A DNA stretch of 64,000 bases, taken from contig JBCNJP010000017.1 in NCBI GenBank assembly GCA_039602395.1, positions 19,562,729 to 19,626,728 of the forward strand, in the 5' to 3' direction. The position numbers and the translations under genes were made by a program. Source of the DNA: Deinandra increscens subsp. villosa (Eukaryota; Streptophyta; Magnoliopsida; Asterales; Asteraceae). Below, piece after piece: positions 33,439 to 43,515 of the stretch. How positions within the stretch are numbered: the stretch's first letter is position 1; every line of letters begins with the position of its first letter. Under the pieces are notes generated by a model, which was not told the DNA's origin, searched no databases, and saw only the letters and a program-made list of their open reading frames with translations.

Positions 33439-36418
33439 TTACCTTTGTCTCAAAAGTTTATTCCAACGCTCGACGAGATTTTTCTTTTTTGCCAGTTTCA
33501 TTTGATGTTCAGCAGTCACCTCTTCAGGAGTTAATGCTTTCTTTCCTTTGTCTTTGGCAGTTGTTTGAGCTTCTCTATCAGAAGAGCCTGGTTGCTTAGT
33601 GGCAGGTTCTTGTGGATCTGTCGTTGCAGCCTCAACATTTTCTCCTTGATAGGTTGAAAAGTCAACAAAGGGAGCTACATAGATATGTTCTTGTGGAGTA
33701 GTCACTGTGGTAACAACAGGAGCAGTCTGGGTGGGAGAGTCTTGATCACCACACTTTTCAAGGTCAAGAACTTCAACTTCTGTTGGTTCAGTCACTGGAA
33801 CATATGGGGCAATGTCCAAGGCAGAAGTCTTAGTTTCAGTGTGCAAAACAGCAGAGAGAGGAACTTGAACAAATACATCATTTATTTCCATCTTCACTTG
33901 AATGGGAGTTGGGAATAATGGTTCCTTATCTTCATCTTCACTATCAATCATATCCAGATCAATGTAGTTCAGTGGATTGGCATCGTTCATGAGCACGTTC
34001 ATTCTTTCTTCAAGCTCAGACATTTCATCTTCATCACCATAATCGATAAAGTATTGATGTTCCTCATAGGCAACCTCATCATTATCATCCTCAATTATCT
34101 CAATTAGTATACCACATGAGTTCCTTCTTGAGAAGATCTTTTATGCATAATATTCCCCGAAATCAGCCATAGCAAAGTCTAGAAAGGCTGAGTGAACGTT
34201 CATGTGACGGACTTCTTCGTTCAAGGGGATTATAGTAGTGGATGTAGATATTGCTGTCTGTATGGAAGGAGCTAGAGATATTTGAAGAGCACTGTTCGTT
34301 TCAGCCTCGGATTCCACACTTGGAGGGCCTTCAATAGCAAGAGTTCTAGCAGCTTGAGAAAATCTAGGAAGTTTTAGGTTCTCAGGAACATGAGCTAGCT
34401 TCTTGATTGAATCCATGGCATTATCAACAGGTTCATCATGAAGGAGGCTATTGACAAAAGATTCTTCGTCATTAGAGAAATTTAGCTCATCTCCTTCAAT
34501 GAACGTATCAGCATCAACCTCAAAATCACTGCCATTCCTGGGACTAGAAGCTTCATAATTACCAGTAGATTCTTTTCCAGCAAGGACAGGGGTGGAAGAT
34601 TCAGTATAAAGAAGATCACTCCTATCAGCTACTTGATTAGAATGAGTCGGACCTTCTGGCTGCTCAGAACCTTGATCACCAGTGTTGTCATCTGGTTTGT
34701 CGGTGGACTGTTTATCTTAATTTGATTTGGCAAGCAAGTCTTTAAGTCTCTGAATCTTTGCAGCTTGTTCATCAATTACTTGTAACTATTCACTGATTTT
34801 CCGATTCGCCACTTGCAGAGAACAATTCAGCTGATCATTTTGACTCTAAAGATTTCAATTTTAGCTTGTAGCTCCAGAATCTGCCCGGATTTAGAACCTG
34901 ATGTGCTGGTACCGACATCACAGCTGTTTCAACTGTGGCAACAACAGTTTCAGCAGGATTCTCCAATGGTCTCACATCCACATCAATCCTTTCAACTTGT
35001 TCTGTAGGAGATGGAGAGACAATTGTTGAGGCTAGAGCTGGATCAGGTTGCATGCCAGATGGCTCAATGACTTCAAAACCAAGTTGTGGAGCAGGCTTTC
35101 CCTAACTTTAAGTTTTTCTTTGCAGGACTTGCTTCGCTGTGCTCTGATTATCATGAACTCAGTAGACACGTTTCTATCTTCAGCAGCAGTTGCTCAGATT
35201 GTCTAGACTAGTCCTTTGAGGAGACAGTTGAGGACTATCAAGTTCATCAAGATCTATTATAAGATCATCTTGATCAAGAGACACTGAAGTCTCATCATCA
35301 TCTTCTACATCTAGTAGTGGATCATAGCTTTCATCTGATGTTGATTGTTGTGTCTGGGAAGCAGAGGCCCTGGAAGATTCTCCAGTCCTCTGTCTCTTCC
35401 GAGGATGAACTCCTTCAGGTTGTTCAGGAGTGTAGAAGACCGTTCAACATGCTCTGAGGATTGAGTACTAGTACCTTGAATATTCTCAAGGCCTTCAGCA
35501 GCAGTAGCAGGTTCAGGAACAACAGGTGCATTCAGATCCAATGAAGTATGGATCTGAGCAGCTTCAGTAGTTTCTACTTGTGCTTCGACAACAGCTTCTT
35601 CCATGTGAATAACCTTCGGAACCGGCAGCTTCAATCCTAGCAATCATCTCGGGAAAGAATGGTACAAGGTCTCCTTGAAACTTTCCTTGTTGGTACTTTC
35701 TGTATGAAGCAGTGTTCACTAAACTTGTAGAGAAAGTATCTCCTTCTTTAGTCAGTGTTGGGTAATGGTGGTCCAGTATGTCCTGAATGAATCGAGGGTA
35801 CATCAAAAACTTCTTAGCCCTTCCAGGAGGGTGAAGGTTGCCAACCATCCATTTGAGTAGTTGATTAGATAGATTGAAGCCCTCACCAGTGATAAACCCA
35901 TGTAAGGCACATGCGGTTTCCTCAACAAAGTCATCTAGAGCAACCTTTCAATGAGAGAAGGCCGCAATGAAAAAGCTGATAATGAACCTCTAGTTGGCCG
36001 GGAAAAGAGTCTTGAAAATCTTGTTACTAACATCCATAGACAGTTCACCAGTGTACCCCATCCTTCTAATGGTTGATTGCCACTCAGTCTTGGCAAAAGT
36101 CTTGGGCAAATTAGCATCTTGCAGGTCAAGAGCAGTTCTGATCTTTTCTTCTGTAATTTCGATATCAGTATTTTGAATTCTTGATCTTATCACACTGGTA
36201 CCATCATATAGCTTTGCAGATTGTGCATTGTTCCAAAAGGATTCTATGATACCCTTGTAGATGGTAGGGTTAATCTGCATAGCTGTTACCCAGGTTGACT
36301 ATTGAAGTAGGTCGATTGCTTGCTCATTAGCAGCTTCCCAACTTTTGTTAAATGCACATCTTCCATTGTGCAGTCGACCATACTCTAAAGCTTCAGCAGC
36401 TTGTCTGGGAGGCATCTG
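33439..36418 (-). pseudogene. Asteraceae SIRE accessory ORF (often annotated as synaptobrevin/longin-like), broken
   Basis: On the minus strand the protein starts at about 36418 (MPPRQAAEALEYGRL). An in-frame stop follows shortly before INPTIYKGIIESFWNNAQ. It continues ITEEKIRTALDLQDAN, then in other frames LHPPGRAKKFLMYPRFIQDIL and QGKFQGDLVPFFPEMI. A long acidic, proline/threonine/valine-rich tail runs from 35640 to 33439 (last open part 33439-34023). The NPTIY...ITE...IR..L and KKFLMYPRF motifs match an ORF that I recall recurring in Asteraceae copia elements, placed after pol. Its biochemical role is unknown. At least four frame breaks make it non-functional. Confidence 0.7.
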
Positions 36419-37745
36419 CACATTTAAAATTACAAGATTATATCTGATTTCATATTAGATGAATGCCTTGTCACACTAGACTCGTAATAGTGACAGAGCT
36501 TTTCATATAAATATCAAAGACACAAAAATGAATCAAATTATGCATATCCCCAAAATGATCAAATGCAATTGGAATCTATTATCAATAATATTCAAGTATT
36601 TAGGATCCCAAGTCATTTTGTGTGTTTTTTTAAAAGCTGGAAGATAAGGAGCCAGACCAAAATATCCGATTATTTATCTTGACTGACAATTTTGCATGGA
36701 AACAGTAAATTGCCCAAAATTTAATCTAAACCAATTTTATCCAGAGTTGATTGACAAGCCAAGGAGACATTTATTAGAATATATGAAACTTAGACTTATC
36801 AACAGATTGATATACCAAATTATGGAAGTCTTGGCAATCCGGGATCAAAAAGACAGACTTTAAGTTCATTTAGCACATAATAAAGGTTTTATGATCCCAG
36901 TTTGTCAAAAATGCTCATGTAGAGTTACTTGGGACTTGATTTCACCCAAGCTTGTGAATTCCATGATCTGGTCGATCAATATCGAGTAAAACACAATTTA
37001 GACAAAATTAGCACATTCTGACATAGAAAAATCAAGTTATAGCATTTAACAAGACAAGTATATATCAGTAGTAGAGCATATGCATGAAATAAATGAGACA
37101 TTAAAGTGTTTAGCAATCAGTATAATCCTAGCACATTTAGAAGTTTAAATACTGATCATAACATTAAGAAGTCACTTACTGAGTGTCTAGATCATAGATA
37201 AACAATAGCAGGGATTAACTAGAAGCAACAGATTCATGTTAACTCAATTAATCATGCAAAAGTCCTTAATGGGTCAAATGGGTCATTTTAAGCATTATGT
37301 GAGAGAATATGGTGTTAAGTAGCATAATAGATCACACAGTCACTCAACAGATTAAATTTAATCCTAACAAGTAGAGTTATGCATATTTGGATCCAGAAAA
37401 GTGATCATAAGGTAATCAAGATCATATCAATGCACAGAAACCACATAAGCCACATAAAGAAAATTTTATGCAAAGTTTGACTTATAAAAGTCAACATGGT
37501 CATGACAGTGTTCAAACAGAGCCTAAACACGAAGAATAGTTCATATGAACCAAAAAGGTTCATAGATCACATCCTTAGTAATTTATGCTCATTATTGATC
37601 ACGGATGATCAAGTCAACTCCGATAGGCCAAAACAGTCAACTCATTGTAAAATTGTGTTTAGCGGGTCCAAGATCCCTTCACCTGAGTTATGAACTAGTT
37701 TTAGACCCAAAAGGATCCTAACCAGACTAAACAACCAGTGTTGGG
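36419..37745. other. Non-coding leader/interior of the element carrying the accessory ORF
   Basis: AT-rich, no long frame, and continuous with 39592-40735 once the solo LTR at 37746-39586 is removed. Ends with TTGGG (37741-37745), the left target duplication of that LTR. Confidence 0.4.
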
Positions 37746-37885
37746 TGATGTACCTTAAAATATACATGTTTTATAGATAGATCTCCCCTGCGTATTGGGT
37801 AAAATATGACTAACTATCACTAAAGTAACAGTGTTTTTGTCTTCTTTGTAGTTTTTCAGGTTTTACTGAGCTTTTGAAGTTCAGC

Positions 37886-38215
37886 ACGCTTGGCCTCACC
37901 AAACACGGCCCGTGCCCAATACCAGCTCAGCCCTAGGACGTGCCCCTGAATTAGTCTGCGCAACACGGCTCGTGCCTACCCAAGCACGCCTCGTGCCCCT
38001 GATCACCTTACAGAACGACAGAAGTCTTTGACACAGCACGCCCTGTGTTCCTTGAAGCACGCCCCGTGTTCCATGAAGCACGCCCCATGCCTTTGACCAT
38101 CTTGCAGAACGGCAGAAGTCTTCTATACATAGCGCCCCCCGTGTTCCGTGAAGCACGCCTCGTGGCCCTCAGACATAACACACCCCGTGCCTAGTTTGGC
38201 ACTGGTCGTGCCCAC
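37886..38215 (+). repeat. GCACGCCCCGTG motif array upstream of TATA box
   Basis: About a dozen copies of a near-palindromic 11-13 base word (AGCACGCCCCGTGTTCC, ACACGGCTCGTGCC, ACACCCCGTGCC and variants), unevenly spaced. The last copy lies within about 20 bases of the TATA box at 38227-38235. Confidence 0.85.
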
Positions 38216-38226
38216 TCCGATTGGTC

Positions 38227-38235
38227 TATAAATAG
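38227..38235 (+). promoter_or_regulatory. TATA box of the solo LTR
   Basis: TATAAATAG, followed within about 30-50 bases by a CT-rich start-like region (CTTCATTTCTCCTTGCTC). Confidence 0.6.
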
Positions 38236-39591
38236 GAGAAACATCTTCATTTCTCCTTGCTCACTTCTCCCCCCTCTCTTCCACTAGTTACCATCTTTTT
38301 CGGTTGTGAGCCATTTGTTTTAGTGTTCTTGATCTACTCGTCAAAGATTATAAGACCTTTAACTTATGGTGATAATGAATTGTTATTTGTCTATGAGTCT
38401 TTCATCATCTATTAAGCATATCTTTAGACTACCATTTGTCAGCCTCAATCTTTCAAGTGTTAGTCAAATTCTTACACTCGTTTGGAAATAAACGAATCTT
38501 TGGTGGGTTGGTAAACTGTTTTTGTAATCTTACTTTAAGGTGAACTAATGACTTTATAAGAAACTCTTTTTATTGAAAGTGTATTATTAATTTTCTAAAC
38601 CAAGCGTGCTCTACATATCACAGACCATTTGAGGAGTCGAAATCTCAAAGGCCGGGCATGTGACACCCGGTCGGGGGACGATGCATGATTCGAAAGGTGA
38701 CTCGCGCCCCATGCTACATGATACGTTCGAGGTCCTTATGTCTATGTAAGCAAACTCGGTTGACCACGCAAGTGCGGGCTGAAAGTATTTGGTTGGGAAT
38801 GAGGGTTGGTAATATTTTGTCACTTCACGGAAGCCGAGATGGTACGTGTTTGTGTAACTTGGCTCTAGTTACGCCGGACGTGCATGCGCGAGAGCGGTGC
38901 ACGGAAGAAACGGACCTTAGTCCCTTAAAAAGATAATTTTTATAATAAAATAATCCGGCACGCAGGATTGTTCCCCTGCTAGTTCATGACGGCGTGTCGA
39001 GTACGGTAAGTCGGCCGGTTTGAGGGACACCATAACTAAGTAGCGTTAGCTTCACTATATTTGTTTGCCAACATCATTGCTCCCCGTGGTTCGTACTCCT
39101 CGTAGACGATCACCTGGGAGAGCGGTCATGCTTGATTTGAGGCTGAGAGGCGGTCCTGCTGCCTGTTGGTGAATAATCTTACGGGAAGGGTATAAATTAT
39201 GAGTTACCAACTTCACCATTGATAAGTCTCCTAAATGATATTATTTGCGATCGATTTGATCAAGACATACCTTTTTATGTGTAGCTATATTATGTTTTAA
39301 ATATACTATTACATATATATATATATTACTAACATCTTCACTTGAAGATTGCTCAGATTAGACGTCAACAACGATGAAGTATCAAGAGCCCTCCTTTTCC
39401 TTTGTGTTTTTGATCGACTCCAATTCAACTTACAACTACTATACTGCCCATGATGGGTGCATTTGCCCGTGATTGTGAAGAAATAGTAGTTGTTAGTAAA
39501 TCAGGTTTTATAAATTTAAAAGCTTCAAATGCTAATAAGGTGTCACAAAATAACGTCATATTTTATATATACACCACAACACACCATTGGG

Positions 39592-40734
39592 CTCATTTGG
39601 ATGTCCACTAGCACATGGAAAAACAGAATTTGCAAAAACAACAAGAAGAGATGAAGTTCTACCTGAATAAGAATATAAATGCAAGAATTGAGAATTACAT
39701 ACCTTTATGAAGATCTAAAAGTGGCTAAGATCTAATCTTAAAACAATTCAGATGTAATGCCTTCTAAAAAACTCGGAGATGAATCTGTTGGGATCAAGCA
39801 ACTCATATTAAAATTCAGATAAAACAAAGACAAATAAATAAAGAAAATTTTTCCCCTGTGTAGCCAAGTTTGATGCCACATGTTAAGACAACGTACCACT
39901 TTGATGATCTAAAGTGTGCTAAGATCACAAGAAAGAGATGGAATGATCTTGAACTTTATCTGAACAATATCTGTTTTTAGGATCAGGCAAAATAAATAAA
40001 TAAAAAAAACTCAGGATCATAGGCATTCACAGTCAAGTTAGGCCGTCAACACAAGAAATAGCATAAAGAGGATCCAATTTGAACTACACATGCTACTATT
40101 TGTTTATGCTTATGCACAAAGTGGTCTCAAGACCAATTAACAATAGCATCTATGGTTCAAGGATACTTAAACAGGTAAATTCAAAGAGCTAATTAAAGAA
40201 AATTGAACCAAACCATCATTCTTACTCTTAATTAAACTAATCAAAGACTTAATAACAGTTTCAAGTTCTCAATTCATCAATTAGCCTGGACAAAGCAAAA
40301 AATAAGGAACGATTGGAGACTAGGTGAGATTCAAACAATGTGATAGTCTCACTGTAAATCCTTAAACAAAGCCAAGAAACCATGGTGATTTCAAAGTTGT
40401 TAAACATAGAACTCATGTGCGCATCTACTTGATAAGTTTTGTGAATCAGAAAAACATGACACTAGAAGCAACTATGAATCCTAATTAGCAACTGAATTCC
40501 AATATTTATGAAAACTTAAAGAAAAATTCTTAGCACAAACCAAGAACAGAGGTCATAGTTTATAGAGTTGATTCAAACAAACGTAAACATTTCATGATTA
40601 TCAAATCATTCACTACGATGAACTTAACCAACTATTTTAAAAATTTAAAGAAATTTCATGTGTATACTCATTCATCTGAACCCCCTGTACACACCAAATT
40701 CGGATTCAAAGTGAGAATTTGAAAAGGTGAGATT
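39592..40734. other. Non-coding region, probable transcribed leader
   Basis: No coding region. On the minus strand, splice-donor-like words CATAAAGGTATGT occur near 39700 and, as GATAAAGGTATGT, near 40740. This suggests duplicated leader segments of the transcript starting near 41.1 kb. Confidence 0.35.
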
Positions 40735-42630
40735 CACATACCTTTATCGTGCTCACAAGTGAATTAGAACAAGAATAAGTGAGATGAATTTGTGCAATCA
40801 TCAAAATTTAACATTAGAACCCTAAAATTGGAGACCTGTACCTACGGCTCATGAACATCAACAACCGACCCAATTTCAATCGAACAAAACCTAAATGAGA
40901 GTGTAATCAAACCTGCAATCACAAGAGGAGTGAGTGAATCAACCCCAACTGATGAGAATACAACAGATTCGAGAGAGACGGTGAAGATTTGATCAAACAG
41001 TGAAGGTCGTGAGTCGACGATTTCAGAGGAGTAGGAGCAAGCGGGTCTTCTTTGATCGTTTGAAAGAGAGTGAATGTGAAAAGAAAAAAAGAAGGACCGA
41101 CCCCTTTTATACCCTCTCGACCAAGCGGACTTGGAAAAAATATCCAAGTAAACTGGTAAGTCCGCTAAACATAAACCCTAAGTCCGCTAAGAGCAACCTG
41201 ACATATTTCAAATAAGTCAAGTCCGCTAAGGGTAAAAAATAGGTCAAGTCCACTAAAAGGAAGGATTAAGTTCGCTAAGGTCAAAGATGTTCGATAAGCC
41301 TAAGTGAAGTCCGCTAAGGTTTGAAACAAGTTCGCTAGGACCAAAGTGAACTTGGGACAAAAAAAATTCTAAGTTAAAAAGAAGTCCGCTAAGAGATACT
41401 AAAGTTCGCTAAAACTAAAAAATCATCTTAGCAGACTTGCAAACTTGAAAAACTAACAATCCAAAACTAAGATGTTCAAAATAAGATAAGAATAAAAAAA
41501 AGATGACAAGTCAGTGGAGAAGTTCGCTAACATGAATAAAATACTAAGTGTAGATGAGAAGTTCGCTAACATGAATTGTTCTTAGCGGACTTCTCAATGA
41601 CTTAGACAAAAATTAGGTAAATTAAAAAGGAAGAAGTTCGCTAAGGTATATGTCTTCTTAGCGAACTTCACACCAGATTAAACAACATTAATCTAAGTTC
41701 GCTAAGAGCAAAATTTGTTCTTAGCGGACTTCAGAAGTCAAAAACCATTAAAATAATACAAGTTAAACTACATGTTCGCTAAGAGTAAAGATTTAGCAAA
41801 CCTGAGATATGTTCTTAGCGGACTTGCTCTCAGAATGAAGTACTCTAAGGCAAGGGTTAAGTCCGCTAAGACCAGAATTTTGAAAAACAAGAAAAATTTC
41901 TAAGTCTAAAATTTAAACAAAACTACTAAAATTTTGCAAATTAATATACAAGACCAAAACAAAAAGCATGTCTACCACCAATAACTTACCAGGAAGATAA
42001 AATATGTTTATTTAAGCCTAGAACTTGATAATTTTAACAAATTTGACAAAAACACATCTATAACCAAAATTTTAACTTTTAATTGGTCAAAATTCCACCC
42101 GAGATCAAAAATTTCATTTTCATTCAAGTCGGGTCAATTTTCCACCTGGCTCACAAAATCATTTTCTAATTAAGTTGACTAATTTCATACCAATACAAAG
42201 TTTGACTTTTGCATAAGATGATCAGATTTTCACCAAACTTGGAAATTTAGGCACATTGACTTTAATTCATGTAAGTACCCGCAAATTACCTATTTTTGCA
42301 TGGTTGTGGTCAGACATGTTTAGAATCATACTAGTCAATTACGTTATCAATAACACTTATAATTCAAATCACCTCTCAGATCCGGTAACCTAAGTCAGAT
42401 TGTCGGTATTGTTTATCCACTTAAGCTCAAACATGGTAATTTTCAACAAATTTCTGTGACGTATTTATCATGTTTTGTCCGATTAGAGAAAGATGTGATT
42501 AACCTTATATTCAACATAAGTCACCAGTATTCTACCATGGGCCATTTTGCACTTCGGATACAGCCTACACACAAAAGTATTATAAATGGCACTTATGGAA
42601 TTTCTTCAACATATGTTAATTTTTATTATT
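40735..42630 (-). promoter_or_regulatory. Probable SIRE 3' LTR/promoter with hairpin-forming motif array
   Basis: On the minus strand this follows the polypurine tract at 42631-42645. It contains about 22 CTTAGCGGACTT-type words (41150-41875), then TATAAAAGG at 41103-41111 and a CT-rich leader. This is the expected order of a U3-R-U5 LTR. The right LTR end was not found. Unlike the array at 32.8 kb, copies here occur in both orientations. Confidence 0.6.
41150..41875. repeat. AAGTCCGCTAAG array with inverted pairs
   Basis: About 22 copies of AAGTYCGCTAAG in both directions. Adjacent inverted pairs, for example around 41560-41606, 41633-41668 and 41694-41732, leave loops of roughly 10-15 bases and can fold into short hairpins. 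Confidence 0.8.
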
Positions 42631-43515
42631 TCCCCCTATTTCTTTAGTGTTAAGTAGATGATTTCATGAATGGAAGTTATGATGGATCGCGTGAACACAA
42701 GGTCATTGCTTTCGCAAAGCAGATGTGTCACGGATAATGATGAATGGAATGATGGAATCGCGTGGACACAAGGTCATCGCTTTTGCAAAGCAAATGTGCC
42801 ACAGATTTATTTATGGATGAAGCGACACCAAGGTCTTTGCATAAGAAAAACATATGGTGTGCTGATGATTGAAATCAGGGACTTAATGCTAAAGAAATAT
42901 TTGTGTGTGTTGGCATATCGTACTTAGCTCAGACTTAGGCAAATTTAAAGAATTTTGCACTGGTTGACTTAATGGTTCACATTTTCATGCAATTTAATGT
43001 GTAATCACAGAAATAGTCTTCTTCTAAGTATGATGAGCCTACCGACATATCAAATGATAGAGTTACCAGTCGATTGGATCATATCCTATGGTTATATCTA
43101 CAAGACCAGAATCATATCATGTTCCTTACAATTTGTCCGACCACAGACGAAAGATTTTTTTAATTTTTCAATGTTTTTGACTTTTCTGAAAATATTTTGT
43201 ATATGTGTTTAAGAACACTTATTGGTTACAGAATAAACACTATTTTTGGTGTTTTGTCATTTTTTCAATGTTTTTGGTTTATCTTCCACATGCAGGCACG
43301 ACAGATAGACACAAAACAAAAATAAAACAGGAAAAATCTTTTTGGTCTTTTCAAGAGATTTTTGACACAAGATAACCATAAACCAAAGTTTTGAAGGTCA
43401 AAACAAGGTCAAACAAAGTAAAAATTTGACTCAAGAAGTCAAAAGAGCAAATATTTTTGAATTTTGCAAGAAGAACTATGTACAAAAAGTAAAAATAAAA
43501 TCTTTTTGTGATTTT
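42631..43515 (-). mobile_element. SIRE 3' non-coding region and polypurine tract (second copy)
   Basis: Inverse of 24546-25103, including the repeated GCTTTCGCAAAGCAGATGTG and CTTTTGCAAAGCAAATGTG blocks (about 42710 and 42780). It ends on the minus strand in AAAGAAATAGGGGGA (42631-42645). It lies between the RNase H end and the putative 3' LTR. Confidence 0.7.

Larger units (their letters stand above)
37746..39586 (+). mobile_element. Solo LTR of the CACG-array family, TTGGG duplication
   Basis: The 1841-bp LTR begins TGATGTACC and ends CACAACACACCA. TTGGG occurs at 37741-37745 and 39587-39591, a perfect 5-bp duplication. It is an inverted copy of 29571-31365. The array of GCACGCCCCGTG words (37886-38215) ends directly upstream of TATAAATAG at 38227-38235. 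No internal coding region is present. Confidence 0.92.

Noticed and set aside
41150..41875. CRISPR-like interpretation of the regularly worded array
   Set aside because: Plant nuclear DNA; repeats are short, degenerate, unevenly spaced and in both orientations, and no cas-like genes are present.
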